DNA from: Pandoraea pulmonicola
Lineage (GTDB): Bacteria > Pseudomonadota > Gammaproteobacteria > Burkholderiales > Burkholderiaceae
Assembly (NCBI RefSeq): GCF_000815105.2
Contig: NZ_CP010310.2
Span: 4,526,001 to 4,590,000, forward strand
Reading direction: 5' to 3'
DNA: 64,000 bases
How positions within the stretch are numbered: position 1 is the first letter of the stretch; every line of letters starts with the position of its first letter. A program made the translations under genes and the position numbers. This document shows, piece by piece, positions 46,097-57,303 of this stretch. The notes under the pieces are model-generated. The model saw nothing but the letters and a program-made list of their open reading frames with translations, did no database searches and was not told where the DNA came from.

Positions 46097-47905
46097 ATGG
46101 CAAGCGCACTCGAAGTCCTCCGAACCGTATTCGGCTATAACGCATTCCGTGGCGATCAGGCCGCCATCGTCGACCATGTGGCCGACGGGGGCGACGCCCT
46201 CGTCCTCATGCCCACGGGCGGCGGCAAGTCGCTCTGCTACCAGATTCCCGCCCTGCTGCGCCCGGGCATCGGCATCGTGGTCTCGCCCCTCATCGCGCTC
46301 ATGCAGGACCAGGTCGACGCGCTGCTGCAAGCGGGGGTGCGCGCCGCCTATCTCAATTCCAGCCTCGGGTTCGACGAGGCGCTCGACACCGAGCGCCGTG
46401 CGGCGCGCGGCGAGCTCGACCTGCTCTATGTCGCGCCCGAGCGGTTGCTGACCGACCGTTTCCTCGATCTGCTCGACCGGCTCGACGAACGCGGGCAACT
46501 GGCGCTGTTCGCCATCGACGAGGCACACTGCGTGTCCCAGTGGGGGCACGACTTCCGTCCCGAATACATCCAGCTCTCGGCACTGCACGAGCGTTATCCG
46601 CGAGTGCCGCGCATCGCGCTCACGGCCACGGCCGATGCCGCCACCCGCGACGAAATTCAGACGCGGCTGGGCCTGACCGAAGCGCGTCTGTTCGTGTCGA
46701 GCTTCGACCGTCCGAACATTCGCTACGAGATCGTCGACCGGGACAATCCGCGCAAGCAGTTGCTGGCCTTTCTCGGACGGCATCGGGGCGAGGCGGGTAT
46801 CGTCTATTGCCTGTCGCGCAAGAAAGTGGAAGAAACCGCCGCGTGGCTGGAGACGCAGGGCATTCCAGCGCTGCCGTACCACGCCGGGCTCGACGCCGAA
46901 GTGCGCCGCGCGCACCAGCAACGCTTCCTGCGCGAGGAAGGGTTGGTCATGGCGGCAACCGTGGCGTTCGGCATGGGCATCGACAAGCCGGACGTGCGTT
47001 TCGTTGCGCACCTGGACCTGCCCAAGAGCCTGGAAGCCTACTACCAGGAAACCGGGCGTGCCGGGCGCGACGGCGAACCGGCCGAAGCCTGGATGACCTA
47101 CGGACTCAACGACGTCGTGGTGCATCGCAGCCGTATCGACGAATCGAACGCATCCGAATTGCAAAAGCGCATCGAGCGCCAGAAGCTCGACGCCCTGCTC
47201 GGCTACTGCGAAGCTCCGCGTTGCCGCCGCACCGTGTTGCTGTCGTATTTCGGCGAGACGAGCAAGCCTTGCGGCAACTGCGACGTCTGTCTCAATCCGC
47301 CCGAGGTGTACGACGGGACCGTCGCGGCCCAGAAAGCGCTCTCGGCGATCCTGCGCACGGGCCAGCGCTTCGGCGCCGGGCATCTGGTCGACGTGCTGCG
47401 CGGGCGAAGCACGGACAAGGTCCGTCAATTCGGACACGAGAGTCTGCCGACGTTCGGCGTGGGCGGAGAGCTCGACGATCAGGGCTGGCGGTCGGTATTT
47501 CGTCAACTGATCGCGCACGGCATCATCGAGCCGGACAGCAGCCAGTACGGCGCGCTGACGCTCAACGCGGCGGCACGCCCCGTGCTCAAGGGCGAGACGA
47601 CGCTGTCGCTGCGACGGCAGCGCGTGGCGGCGGGCAAGAAGAGCCGCTTTGCCGGCTATGCGTCGTCACCGGCCATCGAGCTCGATCCCGCCGATCAGCA
47701 ACTGTTCGACAAGCTGCGCGCCTGGCGGCAGGACATCGCCAAGACGCAACAGGTGCCCGCTTACGTTATCCTTCACGACCGGACGCTGCGCGAACTCGCC
47801 CAGCGCCGCCCGAGGCATCGCGAAGGTCTGGCCGACATTACCGGACTGGGCGAAGCGAAGATCGAACGCTACGGCGAAGCGCTCGTGGCGCTGCTGAACG
47901 CCTAG
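46097..47905 (+). CDS. recQ: ATP-dependent DNA helicase RecQ
   Basis: A 602-residue RecQ helicase acting in recombination repair. It has Walker [15 protein letters not shown] near residue 45, [17 protein letters not shown], the zinc cysteines in [28 protein letters not shown], a winged-helix region and a C-terminal HRDC domain (about 525-602). The ATG at 46097 lies only 9 bp after a TATACT -10-like sequence, so the message may be almost leaderless. A glycosyltransferase gene follows after 51 bp. Confidence 0.95.
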   Translation: MASALEVLRTVFGYNAFRGDQAAIVDHVADGGDALVLMPTGGGKSLCYQIPALLRPGIGIVVSPLIALMQDQVDALLQAGVRAAYLNSSLGFDEALDTERRAARGELDLLYVAPERLLTDRFLDLLDRLDERGQLALFAIDEAHCVSQWGHDFRPEYIQLSALHERYPRVPRIALTATADAATRDEIQTRLGLTEARLFVSSFDRPNIRYEIVDRDNPRKQLLAFLGRHRGEAGIVYCLSRKKVEETAAWLETQGIPALPYHAGLDAEVRRAHQQRFLREEGLVMAATVAFGMGIDKPDVRFVAHLDLPKSLEAYYQETGRAGRDGEPAEAWMTYGLNDVVVHRSRIDESNASELQKRIERQKLDALLGYCEAPRCRRTVLLSYFGETSKPCGNCDVCLNPPEVYDGTVAAQKALSAILRTGQRFGAGHLVDVLRGRSTDKVRQFGHESLPTFGVGGELDDQGWRSVFRQLIAHGIIEPDSSQYGALTLNAAARPVLKGETTLSLRRQRVAAGKKSRFAGYASSPAIELDPADQQLFDKLRAWRQDIAKTQQVPAYVILHDRTLRELAQRRPRHREGLADITGLGEAKIERYGEALVALLNA

Positions 47906-47956
47906 GCGACATCCGGCGAGGCCGCCGCGATCGTTGCCGTCATTTCGTGAGTATTC

Positions 47957-48739
47957 ATGACCGAAGCCACTTCGCCCGCGGCTCAGGCGCCGCAACTGCC
48001 GCTCACCGTGACGATTCTCACGCGCAACGAGCGGCATAACATCGCCGAGTGCATTGCATCGGTGAGGGCGGTCGCGTCCCAGATCGTGGTGGTCGACAAC
48101 GCGAGCACCGACGGCACGGCGGACCTCGCGCGCGCGGCAGGCGCCGAAGTCCACGTCACGCCCGACTGGCCCGGCTTCGGCCCACAGAAGAATCGCGCGT
48201 TGTCGCACGCGACGCAGCCATGGGTGCTGTCGCTCGATGCCGACGAACGCGTCACGCCGGAACTCGCTGCCGACATCGCGTCGGCGATCGCACGGGGCGC
48301 TCACGCCGGCTATCGCATGCCGCGCCTGTCGCAGTTTCTCGGCCACTGGGTGCGGCACTGCGGCTGGTATCCCGACTATGTGGTGCGTCTGTTCCGGCGT
48401 GAGGCCGGCCGCTTCTCGGACAACCTTGTGCACGAGCGCGTGATTGTCGATGGCGAGCTCGGCACGCTCGCGCATCATCTCCTGCATTACAGCTATACCG
48501 AGGCGCGTCAGGTCGAAGACAAGGTGCAGCGTTACGCGCGCGCCGGCGCGAAGGAAATGGCGCAGCGCGGCAAACGCGTCTCGCCGCTCAAACCCTGGAT
48601 CAACGGCGGGTGGGCGTTCGTTCGCACCTACTTGCTGCGCCGGGGCTTTCTCGACGGCGGCACGGGCGCGGCAATTGCCCGCATGAATGCACGAAGCGCA
48701 TTTCTCAAGTACGCCCTGCTACGGCGCGGCGACGTCTGA
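47957..48739 (+). CDS. Family 2 glycosyltransferase (WaaE/KdtX-like)
   Basis: A 260-residue GT-A glycosyltransferase related to WaaE, which adds a sugar to the lipopolysaccharide inner core. Motifs: LTVTILTRNERHNIAECI, VDNASTDGTADLA, the DxD-like SLDADERVTPEL, and HCGWYPDYVVRLFRRE with FSDNLVHERV. No membrane helix is needed for this family. It lies 51 bp after recQ and ends at a bidirectional terminator. Donor and acceptor sugars cannot be named. Confidence 0.87.
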   Translation: MTEATSPAAQAPQLPLTVTILTRNERHNIAECIASVRAVASQIVVVDNASTDGTADLARAAGAEVHVTPDWPGFGPQKNRALSHATQPWVLSLDADERVTPELAADIASAIARGAHAGYRMPRLSQFLGHWVRHCGWYPDYVVRLFRREAGRFSDNLVHERVIVDGELGTLAHHLLHYSYTEARQVEDKVQRYARAGAKEMAQRGKRVSPLKPWINGGWAFVRTYLLRRGFLDGGTGAAIARMNARSAFLKYALLRRGDV

Positions 48740-48764
48740 GGCCGGCGCGATGCGCCGCCGAACA

Positions 48765-48798
48765 CGAAAAAACGGACGCGCATGGCGTCCGTTTTTCG
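48765..48798. terminator. Bidirectional terminator between two glycosyltransferase genes
   Basis: AACGGACGC pairs with GCGTCCGTT around GCATG, with an A run on one side and TTTTT on the other, serving both convergent genes. Confidence 0.93.
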
Positions 48799-48853
48799 TT
48801 CCCCACGGTGTGTGCCGGCCGGCGAGCGCTCAGGCATGGATCCGTGGCCGCTG

Positions 48854-49705
48854 TTACTTGGCAAGCGCCCGCTTCACGCGCGAGCGGAACAGTTCCCAGC
48901 GCAGCTTCCCGTCGTCGACAGGCTCGGCCAGACGGCCGTCGCTTCCCACCGGGATCGGCTTGCCGCGACGCAGGTAGTAACGGTCGAAGATCGACTGCGT
49001 CATGCCCCATTTGCGCAAAAATTGCGTGCGCCCGTCGTTCTTCACGACCTTGCCGGTACTCTTGCACTGGAAGTGGTACACGAGGCTCGCGCCGACACCG
49101 ATGAACCGGCGCGCGCCAGCGCCCCACATCTTCATCGAAAAGTCGTTGTCGCTGCTCATGCCCGGGCTCAATTCGGTGCTGTAGCCGCCCACGAGGAACC
49201 ACCAGTCGCGATGTACGAGCGTCGGCGGCCAGGTCGCGCCGAACCAGTCCGGCTTGCGGTAGGTCGGCACCGTGGCGAGCAACGCCTGCTCGTCGAACGT
49301 ATCCGCGTCGCGCCCGAAGTCCTGCACCAGCACGCACGGATTGCCCGTGTCGACGGGCTCGATCATCGTGCCCGAGAGCATGAACGCCTTGTCGGGCATT
49401 GCCTCCGCCCGGTCGAGCAGCGCGGTGTCCCAGCCCGGGCAGCAATACATGTCGTCGTTCAGATAGACGATGTACTTCTCGCGCGCCAGCGCTGCCGCCT
49501 GGTTCACTGCGTAGCAGATCCCGATGTTGTCCGGCGACGCCGTGTGCTCGATCCCCTCGGCGCGTACCCAGTCGAGGGTGCCGTCCGAACCGTCGTTCAC
49601 ATGCACGATGATCTGATGCGGCCGGCTCGAATTCCGGCGGATGCTGCGCACGCACAGCTGCAGCAAGGCAAGGTTGTTCCACGTCGGAACAATGATGGAG
49701 AACAT
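48854..49705 (-). CDS. Family 2 glycosyltransferase
   Basis: A 283-residue GT-A transferase: MFSIIVPTWNNLALLQLCVRSI, VNDGSDGTLDWV, the DxD-type YLNDDMYCCPGWD, and a C-terminal WFLVGGYSTELSPGMSSDNDFSMKMWGAGARRFIGVG with the DND base region. Nothing upstream of 49705 fits, so the ATG there is used. It lies 154 bp after dnaE on the same strand. Probably acts in LPS or surface-glycan assembly; target unknown. Confidence 0.86.
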   Translation of the reverse strand: MFSIIVPTWNNLALLQLCVRSIRRNSSRPHQIIVHVNDGSDGTLDWVRAEGIEHTASPDNIGICYAVNQAAALAREKYIVYLNDDMYCCPGWDTALLDRAEAMPDKAFMLSGTMIEPVDTGNPCVLVQDFGRDADTFDEQALLATVPTYRKPDWFGATWPPTLVHRDWWFLVGGYSTELSPGMSSDNDFSMKMWGAGARRFIGVGASLVYHFQCKSTGKVVKNDGRTQFLRKWGMTQSIFDRYYLRRGKPIPVGSDGRLAEPVDDGKLRWELFRSRVKRALAK

Positions 49706-49859
49706 CGGGATTTCCCTGTTGGATCGTCCGGGGAACGGCCTCGGGCCGCCCACCGGGGTTATGACATGAAGTCACTCGTGACATCGACGCGATACCGGCG
49801 AAGCGGTCGCGCAGGCCGCACCATGCATACCGCCCGAACGAGGCGCGACGCGCGCCCGC

Positions 49860-52800
49860 TCAGTAGATCACCTGTACCGAATCGGGCGTGAGCCACTGGC
49901 GGAGTTCGCCGAGCAGTTCGTCGCCGGGCTGCACCTTCCAGTCGTCGCCCAGACGCGACTCGCATTCGGCGTCGGGACGGCGATACACGATATGCACCGG
50001 CAGACCGGTCTGCTTGTCGCCATCGTCGTTGCCGTTGCCATTGCGGCGCCCGAAGCCGCCACCTCCACCGCCACCGTTATACCCGCCGCCACCGCCGCCA
50101 TTGAACCCGTTGCCGGCATTCGTCGTGGCCGCCACGCGATACATCGTGCAGTGCGGTTGCAGGGTGGCGCGAAGGCGCGTCCAGTCGGCATTGCCGTTGA
50201 ACGAGAGCTTGAGGGCGCGCGCGAATCGCGCACGCGCCCGGCCGAGATCCATCACGCTTTCCGTCGTGAAACGCAAGCCGCCCGTGAAACTGTCGGGGCG
50301 CGCATTGCCCTGCACGATCAGCAACTCGTCTTCCTTGAACAGGTGCTTGTTCGCCTCGAACTGCTCGTTGAAGATGGTGGCCTCGAGCGTGCCGGTGCCG
50401 TCGTCGAGCTGCACGATCACCATCTTGCCGCGCTGCGTCATCATCGTGCGCAAGCTGGAGATCACGCCGGCCACGAGCTTGTCGCGTCCGTCGGACAGGT
50501 CGCGAATGCGCGTTCGCACGAAGCGCCGCACTTCCTCCGCGTACGAATCGAACATGTGCCCCGACAGGTAGAAACCGAGCGCCTGCTTTTCCTCCTGCAG
50601 CTTGCGCTTGTCGGTCCATGCCGGCTCGTCCGCCAGTTCCAGCGGCGCTTGCAGGCTCTCGTCGCCGAGATCGAAGAGGCTCACCTGATTAGCCGCCGCG
50701 CTCGCCTGTTCGGCCGCTTCCATCGCGAGCGGCACCGAGACCATCAGTTGTGCACGGTTGTCGTGGATCGAGTCGAACGCACCGGCGCGAATCAGCGCTT
50801 CGATGGTGCGACGATTCACCACGCGGCGGTCGATGCGCGCGCAGAAGTCGAACAGATCGGTAAACGGCTTGCCTTCGCGCGCCCGCAGGATTTCTTCGAT
50901 GGCCGACTGACCGCTGCCCTTGATCGCCCCCAGACCATAGCGCACGGTCTTCGTGTCGGCCGGCTCGAAACGGTAGGCCGAGACGTTCACATCCGGCGGC
51001 AGGACGCCCAGACCGTTGGCCAGGCAGTCGTCGTAAAGAATCTTGACCTTGTCCGTGTCGTCCATGGCCAAGCTCATGTTGGCGGCCATGAACGCGGCGG
51101 GATGGTGCGCCTTGAGCCATGCGGTGTAGTACGCCAGCAGGGCGTACGCGGCCGCGTGCGACTTGTTGAAGCCGTAGCCCGCGAACTTCTCCATCAAGTC
51201 GAAGATTTCGTCGGACTTCTCGCGCGAGAGGCCGTTCTTGGCAGCGCCCTGCGCGAAAATCTCGCGGTGCTGCGCCATTTCTTCGGCCTTCTTCTTGCCC
51301 ATCGCGCGACGCAGCAGGTCGGCGCCACCGAGCGAATATCCGCCGATGATCTGCGCCATCTGCATCACCTGCTCCTGGTAGACCATGATGCCGTAGGTCT
51401 CCTGGAGCACCGGCTCGACGCGCGGGTCCGGATATTCCACCTTCTCGCGGCCATGCTTACGCGCGCAGAAGCTCGGAATCAGGTCCATCGGCCCTGGGCG
51501 ATACAACGCCACGAGCGCGATGATGTCCTCGAAGCGGTCGGGCTGTGCGTCCTTGAGCATGCCCTGCATGCCGCGGCTTTCCAGCTGGAACACCGCCACC
51601 GTATTGGCTTTCTTGAGGATGCTGAACGCGGCCGGATCGGTGAGCGGAACCTGATCGAGCGACCAGTCCGCCATTTCCGGATGCAGACGCTTGATGTAGC
51701 GCTCGGCCCAGTTCAGGATCGTGAGCGTGGTCAGGCCCAGGAAGTCGAACTTCACGAGGCCGACGGCTTCCACGTCGTCCTTGTCGTACTGGCTCACCAC
51801 GCCACTGGCGTCTTCGCCCGTGCCCTGCGTGTAGAGCGGGCAGAAGTCGGTGAGCTTGCCCGGGGCGATCAGCACGCCGCCCGCGTGCATGCCGACGTTA
51901 CGGGTGAGGCCTTCCACACGTTGCGCCAGGTCGATGAGCTGCTTGACCTCGTCTTCTGTCTGATAGCGCTCGGCGAGTTGCGGCTCTTCCTTGAGCGCGT
52001 CGTCGATCGTGACGAGTTTGCCCGGCTTGAACGGAATCAGCTTGGAGATGCCGTCGACGAAGTTGTAGCCCAGATCGAGCACACGGCCGACGTCGCGCAC
52101 GGCCGCCTTGGCCGCCATCGAACCGAAGGTGGCGATCTGCGACACGGCGTCCGCGCCGTACTTCTCCTTCACGTACTGGATGACGCGATCGCGCCCGTCC
52201 TGGCAGAAGTCGATGTCGAAGTCGGGCATCGACACACGTTCCGGATTCAGGAAGCGCTCGAACAGCAGGTTGTACTTGAGCGGGTCGAGGTCCGTGATGC
52301 CGAGCGCGTAGGCGACGAGCGAGCCTGCCCCCGAGCCCCGGCCTGGGCCGACCGGCACACCGTTGTTCTTCGCCCACTGGATGAAGTCGGCCACGATCAG
52401 GAAGTAGCCGGGGAAGCCCATCTTGATGATCGTGCCGGTCTCGAAGTCGAGCCGCTTGTAATAATCGGTGCGCTGCTTGTCGCGCTCGGCTTCGTCGGGG
52501 AAGAGCTGCGCAAGACGCGTCTCCAGCCCTTCCTTGGACAGATGCACGAGATAGTCGTCGAGCGACATGCCGTCCGGCGTGGGGAACAGCGGCAGCTTCG
52601 GCTTGCCGAGCTCGAGCGTGACGTTGCACCGCTTGGCGATCTGGACGCTGTTGGCAATCGCCGACGGCACGTCCTCGAACGCGGCGATCATCTCGTCCTG
52701 CGTGCGGAAACGCTGATCCTGCGTGAAGCGGCGTACACGTCGTGCATTGCCGAGGATTTCGCCCTCCGAGATACACACGCGCGCTTCGTGCGCGGTGAAA

Positions 52801-53432
52801 TCGTCGGCCGTCATGAACTGGATCGGATGCGTGGCAACGACCGGCAGGCCCGCCTTCGCGGCCAGTTGCACCGCCTGCTGCACGTAGGCTTCCATGCCGG
52901 GCTGGCCCGTGCGCTGCAGCTCGATGTAGTACGCCCCCGGAAATACGCTCGCCCAGTGCTGCGCGCACTGCAGCGCCAGCGCCGGGTTGCCGGCGGCCAA
53001 CGCCGCGCCGACATCGCCCATCTGCGCCCCGGACAGGGCCAGCAGGCCGGCGGCGAGACCGTCCGCCTGGAGCCACGACGCTTCGAGCTCCGCGCGCCCG
53101 CGCCACTGGTTACCCAGCCACGCCTTGGAAAGCAACTGGCACAGGTTCAGATAGCCTTGCTTGTTGCGCGCGAGCAGCAGCAGCCGCGTCGGCTTGTCGC
53201 GATCGGCGGGATTCGTGATCCAGGCGTCGCAGCCGATGATCGGCTTGACGCCCTTGCCGCGGGCTTCCTTGTAGAAACGGATGGCGCCGAACATGTTCGC
53301 GAGATCGGTCAGCGCGAGCGCGCCCTGACCGTCCTTGGCGGCGGCCTTGACGATGTCGTCGAGCCGCACGATGCCATCGGCGATCGAATATTCGGAGTGA
53401 AGACGGAGGTGGACGAAGCGGGGTTCTGACAT
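49860..53432 (-). CDS. dnaE: DNA polymerase III, alpha subunit
   Basis: A 1190-residue replicative polymerase. It has an N-terminal PHP domain ([14 protein letters not shown]), catalytic aspartates in [14 protein letters not shown] (near residue 402) and VKFDFLGL (near 560), the fingers, a helix-hairpin-helix region, and an OB fold ([16 protein letters not shown] to NEQFE, about 985-1030). Near residues 1105-1141 a Gly-rich stretch rich in GGGGGYN and GGGGGFG repeats is inserted before the C-terminal tail, which is not in E. coli DnaE (1160 residues). The gene stands alone and is divergent from trhO. Confidence 0.96.
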   Translation of the reverse strand: MSEPRFVHLRLHSEYSIADGIVRLDDIVKAAAKDGQGALALTDLANMFGAIRFYKEARGKGVKPIIGCDAWITNPADRDKPTRLLLLARNKQGYLNLCQLLSKAWLGNQWRGRAELEASWLQADGLAAGLLALSGAQMGDVGAALAAGNPALALQCAQHWASVFPGAYYIELQRTGQPGMEAYVQQAVQLAAKAGLPVVATHPIQFMTADDFTAHEARVCISEGEILGNARRVRRFTQDQRFRTQDEMIAAFEDVPSAIANSVQIAKRCNVTLELGKPKLPLFPTPDGMSLDDYLVHLSKEGLETRLAQLFPDEAERDKQRTDYYKRLDFETGTIIKMGFPGYFLIVADFIQWAKNNGVPVGPGRGSGAGSLVAYALGITDLDPLKYNLLFERFLNPERVSMPDFDIDFCQDGRDRVIQYVKEKYGADAVSQIATFGSMAAKAAVRDVGRVLDLGYNFVDGISKLIPFKPGKLVTIDDALKEEPQLAERYQTEDEVKQLIDLAQRVEGLTRNVGMHAGGVLIAPGKLTDFCPLYTQGTGEDASGVVSQYDKDDVEAVGLVKFDFLGLTTLTILNWAERYIKRLHPEMADWSLDQVPLTDPAAFSILKKANTVAVFQLESRGMQGMLKDAQPDRFEDIIALVALYRPGPMDLIPSFCARKHGREKVEYPDPRVEPVLQETYGIMVYQEQVMQMAQIIGGYSLGGADLLRRAMGKKKAEEMAQHREIFAQGAAKNGLSREKSDEIFDLMEKFAGYGFNKSHAAAYALLAYYTAWLKAHHPAAFMAANMSLAMDDTDKVKILYDDCLANGLGVLPPDVNVSAYRFEPADTKTVRYGLGAIKGSGQSAIEEILRAREGKPFTDLFDFCARIDRRVVNRRTIEALIRAGAFDSIHDNRAQLMVSVPLAMEAAEQASAAANQVSLFDLGDESLQAPLELADEPAWTDKRKLQEEKQALGFYLSGHMFDSYAEEVRRFVRTRIRDLSDGRDKLVAGVISSLRTMMTQRGKMVIVQLDDGTGTLEATIFNEQFEANKHLFKEDELLIVQGNARPDSFTGGLRFTTESVMDLGRARARFARALKLSFNGNADWTRLRATLQPHCTMYRVAATTNAGNGFNGGGGGGYNGGGGGGGFGRRNGNGNDDGDKQTGLPVHIVYRRPDAECESRLGDDWKVQPGDELLGELRQWLTPDSVQVIY

Positions 53433-53628
53433 GGCCGGTATTGTACCGCGACGCCCTCCCCTTGATCGCGTCCGGATGTTCGTGAATCGGCAACGGAAGC
53501 CGGGCGCTCCGGGGTGGAGCGAATTTGCGCCAGATCAACGGCGGTTCGGGCTCGAATCGGGGCGAGTCGGCACGATATCGGCGATAATGGCGGATTATCG
53601 TTTCACGCTTTTGCGTTTTCCCGTTGCC

Positions 53629-54501
53629 ATGTCCATCGTCAATATCGCTGCGTACAAGTTCGTCACGCTCGACGACATCGCGACCCTGCGTCCGGCGCTG
53701 CTCGAACGCTGCCAGGCGCTCGACCTCAAGGGCACGATCCTGCTCGCGCCCGAGGGGATCAATCTGTTCCTGGCCGGCGCGCGCGAGGCCATCGACGCCT
53801 TCCTCGCCGGCCTGCGCGCCGACGCCCGCTTCGCCGACCTCGCGGTCAAGGAAAGCCTGTCGGACACGCAGCCCTTCCGTCGCATGCTGGTCCGCCCGAA
53901 GAAGGAGATCATCACGATGAAGATGCCGGTCATCAAGCCGGCCGACGGACGCGCACCGGGTGTCGACCCCGCCACGCTCAAGCGTTGGCTCGACGCCGGC
54001 CACGACGACGACGGCCGCCCCGTCGTGATGCTCGACACGCGCAACGACTTCGAAGTGGATGTCGGCACGTTCGACAATGCCGTCGACTACCGGCTGACGA
54101 AGTTCTCTGAATTCCCTGACGTCATCGCCGCGCATCGCGCCGACTTCGAGGGCAAGACCATCGTCTCGTTCTGCACCGGCGGCATCCGTTGCGAGAAGGC
54201 GGCGATCTACATGCGCGACATCGGCCTCGAACATACGTATCAGCTCGACGGCGGCATTCTGAAATATTTCGAGGACGTGGGTGGCGCGCACTATCAGGGC
54301 GACTGCTTCGTTTTCGACTACCGCACGGCGCTCACGCCCGAGCTCGCGCCCTCGGCGACCAGGCAGTGCTTCGCCTGCCGCGCCGTGGTGACCGTCGAGG
54401 ATCAGCGCAGCCCCGACTACGTCGAGGGCGAGCACTGCCCGGCCTGTGTCGGCAGCGAGCGTGGTGCGGCCGGCGCCACCCCGGCTGCCGCCGCTCGATG
54501 A
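53629..54501 (+). CDS. trhO: tRNA uridine-34 hydroxylase
   Basis: A 290-residue rhodanese-domain protein of the TrhO/YceA family, which forms 5-hydroxyuridine at position 34 of some tRNAs using oxygen. It has an N-terminal [24 protein letters not shown] domain, the rhodanese loop [13 protein letters not shown] with catalytic Cys, and C-terminal paired cysteines ([14 protein letters not shown]). The ATG at 53629 gives proper length. It is divergent from dnaE and 59 bp upstream of gluQ. Confidence 0.92.
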   Translation: MSIVNIAAYKFVTLDDIATLRPALLERCQALDLKGTILLAPEGINLFLAGAREAIDAFLAGLRADARFADLAVKESLSDTQPFRRMLVRPKKEIITMKMPVIKPADGRAPGVDPATLKRWLDAGHDDDGRPVVMLDTRNDFEVDVGTFDNAVDYRLTKFSEFPDVIAAHRADFEGKTIVSFCTGGIRCEKAAIYMRDIGLEHTYQLDGGILKYFEDVGGAHYQGDCFVFDYRTALTPELAPSATRQCFACRAVVTVEDQRSPDYVEGEHCPACVGSERGAAGATPAAAAR

Positions 54502-54560
54502 CGGCCTGACGTCGTCACGCCGAGATGCAAGCGCCGGCGTCCAGCGAGGCACGAGATCCC

Positions 54561-55463
54561 ATGACACGGACTTACCGGGGCCGCTTCGCCCCCTCGCCCA
54601 CCGGGCCGCTGCATCGCGGCTCGCTCGTCACCGCACTGGCCAGTTGGCTCGACGCGCGCGCGCACGATGGCGTGTGGATCGTGCGCATGGAAGATCTCGA
54701 CGAGCCACGCTGCGTTCCTGGCGCGGCCGATGACATTCTCGTCACCCTTGCCCGGCTCGGTCTGCATTCCGACGAGCCCGTCGCATGGCAAAGTCGGCGC
54801 CACGCGTTCTACGACGCCGCACTCACCTCGCTCACCGCCCGCGGACTGGTGTATCCCTGCGGCTGCACGCGCCGCGAGATCGCCGATTCGCTCACGCGCG
54901 TCCATGCACGCCACAGCACGCTAGCCTACCCCGGCACCTGCCGCGATGGGCTGCACGGCAGACCCGCGCGCGCCTGGCGTCTGCGCGTGCCCGATGGCGC
55001 TGCGGCGCGCGTGACGTTCGAGGATCGCTGGATGGGGGCGCAGACGCAGGATCTCGCGACGGAAGTCGGCGACTTCGTGCTCAAACGCGCGGACGGGCAA
55101 TGGGCCTATCAACTGGCCGTGGTCGTGGATGACGAGGATCAGCGCATCACGGACATCGTACGCGGCGCCGATCTACTCGATTCGACGGCGCGCCAGATAT
55201 ATCTCCAGCAGTGCCTCGAGGTGCCGACGCCCCGCTACCTGCATGTGCCGCTGGTGATGGCAGACGATGGCGAAAAGCTCAGCAAGCAAAACGGCGCGGC
55301 GCCGCTCGCACTGGACAACCCCGAAGCCGTGCTGAACGCCTTGAAGGCGTCGGCCCGGCATCTCGGATTGCCAGCGGCGCTCGCCGACATCTCGCATCGC
55401 GACGATTTCTTCGCTGCGGCCACGGCCGCGTGGCGTGAGCAACGCGTACAACACGGACGCTGA
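54561..55463 (+). CDS. gluQ: Glutamyl-Q tRNA(Asp) synthetase
   Basis: A 300-residue truncated glutamyl-tRNA synthetase that attaches glutamate to queuosine 34 of tRNA-Asp. The nucleotide-binding HIGH-like site is [14 protein letters not shown], the KMSKS-like loop [10 protein letters not shown], and CGCTRREI with later Tyr/Cys forms the zinc site. It lacks the anticodon-binding domain as expected. The ATG at 54561 gives the usual start. It shares a tRNA-modification theme with trhO just upstream, and a terminator follows. Confidence 0.94.
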   Translation: MTRTYRGRFAPSPTGPLHRGSLVTALASWLDARAHDGVWIVRMEDLDEPRCVPGAADDILVTLARLGLHSDEPVAWQSRRHAFYDAALTSLTARGLVYPCGCTRREIADSLTRVHARHSTLAYPGTCRDGLHGRPARAWRLRVPDGAAARVTFEDRWMGAQTQDLATEVGDFVLKRADGQWAYQLAVVVDDEDQRITDIVRGADLLDSTARQIYLQQCLEVPTPRYLHVPLVMADDGEKLSKQNGAAPLALDNPEAVLNALKASARHLGLPAALADISHRDDFFAAATAAWREQRVQHGR

Positions 55464-55510
55464 ACGGTCAGCCTCCTCGCCGCTCCCCCTCGCAACCGAC
55501 CGTCCCCAAT

Positions 55511-55543
55511 GAAAAAGCCAGCGCAATTCACGCTGGCTTTTTC
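55511..55543. terminator. Bidirectional terminator between gluQ and rhlE
   Basis: GAAAAAGCCAGCG pairs with CGCTGGCTTTTTC (13 bp) around CAATTCA. The A and T runs on either side suit both convergent genes. Confidence 0.95.
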
Positions 55544-55583
55544 GTTTCGACGCGCCAAAATGCCCGGCGCGCGGCTTGCCTCG

Positions 55584-57062
55584 TCAGTGACTCGCCTTAC
55601 GCGGGAAACCGGCGAGCAAGGCGGCGACCTGCCGCTTCGGGGCTTTCTCCGGGATCGCGCCGAACGCGGTCGGTGCGCCGGCATCCGGCTGCGAATGCGC
55701 GTCGCGCTGCGACTGCCCCGCCGAGGGCGACGGTTCGTACGGCTTGTAGAAGAACTCGTCCTCCGGACGCACGCGGCGCGGCGCCGTGCCGCCGCCGCGG
55801 CTTGCGCGCAAGCCTTCATGGCGGCCATGGCGTTCGTTTCGTTCGCTCCGATCGCTGCGTTCGTAGCGATCGCCACGGTCGTCGCGCGAACGGCTGCGGC
55901 GCTCGAGTACCAATTCGCCGCGCTTGAGCTCGCGCTTGATCAGCTTCTCGATTTCCACGAGTTGCTTGCGCTCATCCGGGGCACACAGCGACAGCGCCTC
56001 GCCCGACGCACCCGCACGACCCGTGCGCCCGATACGGTGCACGTAGTCTTCCGGGTTGTACGGCAGGTCATAGTTGATCACGCCCGGCAGATCGGAGATG
56101 TCCAGGCCGCGTGCCGCCACGTCGGTGGCGACAAGCGCGCGAATACCGCCCTGCTTGAACGCCTCGAGCGCCTGCATGCGCTCGTTTTGCGACTTGTCGC
56201 CGTGGATGGCCGCCGTCACGATGCCGTCGCGCTCGAGCTGACGCGCCAGACGGCTCGCGCCGATCTTGCTGTTGACGAACACGATCACCTGCTTGAGGTC
56301 GCGCTCGTTGAGGATCTGGACCACGGCTGCGCGCTTGTCGTCTTCATCCACTTCGTAGACGACCTGCTCCACCGTGTCGGCCGTGGCATTGCGACGCGCG
56401 ACCTCGATGGTGACCGGGTTGGTGAGATAGCTCGAAGCGAGCTTCTTGATTTCGTTCGAGAACGTTGCCGAGAACAGCAGCGTCTGACGTTGTTTGGGCA
56501 GCAGATTCAGAATGCGCTGAAGATCGGGCAGGAAGCCCATGTCCAGCATGCGGTCGGCCTCGTCGAGCACGAGCATCTTGACCTGGCTCAGATTCACCGT
56601 CTTCTGCTCGACGTGATCGAGCAGGCGGCCCGGCGTGGCGATCAGGATCTCGACGCCGCGGCGCAGAACATCCTTCTGCGGATTCATGTCGACGCCGCCG
56701 AACACCACGGTATTGCGCAGCGGTGTGTGCGCCGCATAAAGACGTACGTTGTCGGCGACCTGATCGGCGAGTTCGCGCGTGGGCGTGAGGATCAGCGCGC
56801 GCACCGGGTGGCGGGCGGGCGATGCACTCGTGTTGGCGTCGGGCAGCAGGCGCTGGATGATCGGCAGCGAGAAGCTCGCGGTCTTGCCTGTCCCCGTTTG
56901 TGCGGCGCCCATCACGTCGCGACCGGACAACACCACCGGAATGGCCTGCGCCTGAATCGGCGTCGGCTGGGTGTAGCCCTGCTCGGCAATGGCCCGCAAG
57001 ATGTCCGCATGTAGCCCAAAGCTATCGAAGCCGGGGGTCGGAACAGCATTTACATCAGCCAT
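55584..57062 (-). CDS. rhlE: DEAD-box RNA helicase (RhlE type)
   Basis: A 492-residue ATP-dependent RNA helicase. Motifs: Q-motif [52 protein letters not shown], and [12 protein letters not shown]. The C-terminal 110 residues are basic and low-complexity with Arg/Asp/Glu repeats ([20 protein letters not shown]), as in RhlE proteins of this order. Probably assists ribosome assembly or cold adaptation. The start at 57062 is set by the family N-terminus ([10 protein letters not shown]). Confidence 0.93.
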   Translation of the reverse strand: MADVNAVPTPGFDSFGLHADILRAIAEQGYTQPTPIQAQAIPVVLSGRDVMGAAQTGTGKTASFSLPIIQRLLPDANTSASPARHPVRALILTPTRELADQVADNVRLYAAHTPLRNTVVFGGVDMNPQKDVLRRGVEILIATPGRLLDHVEQKTVNLSQVKMLVLDEADRMLDMGFLPDLQRILNLLPKQRQTLLFSATFSNEIKKLASSYLTNPVTIEVARRNATADTVEQVVYEVDEDDKRAAVVQILNERDLKQVIVFVNSKIGASRLARQLERDGIVTAAIHGDKSQNERMQALEAFKQGGIRALVATDVAARGLDISDLPGVINYDLPYNPEDYVHRIGRTGRAGASGEALSLCAPDERKQLVEIEKLIKRELKRGELVLERRSRSRDDRGDRYERSDRSERNERHGRHEGLRASRGGGTAPRRVRPEDEFFYKPYEPSPSAGQSQRDAHSQPDAGAPTAFGAIPEKAPKRQVAALLAGFPRKASH

Positions 57063-57303
57063 GATGAAGGGACATCTCTTTTAAAAAACGGGGGCCGCCA
57101 CGCGGAAGGATTCCGCATCAAAGCTCACTCGCGAAGATTCAAGGGGCGCTGCGCGCCATGCTCGGGGCTGGCGCAAGAGGGGCCTGTCAGGGGACAGAAG
57201 CGTCGGGCACCGCCGGACCAGGGTGGTCGTCAAGAAGCGAAACAACCGCGATTCTAACACTTGCGCGAGACCAACGTGTGACAGTCGCCCCGGCAGGGCC
57301 GTA

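Noticed and set aside
49992..53429. An 1145-codon plus-strand frame opposite dnaE.
   Set aside because: It is entirely within the antisense of dnaE and shows no motif. Codon pattern is that of the complement of a real gene.
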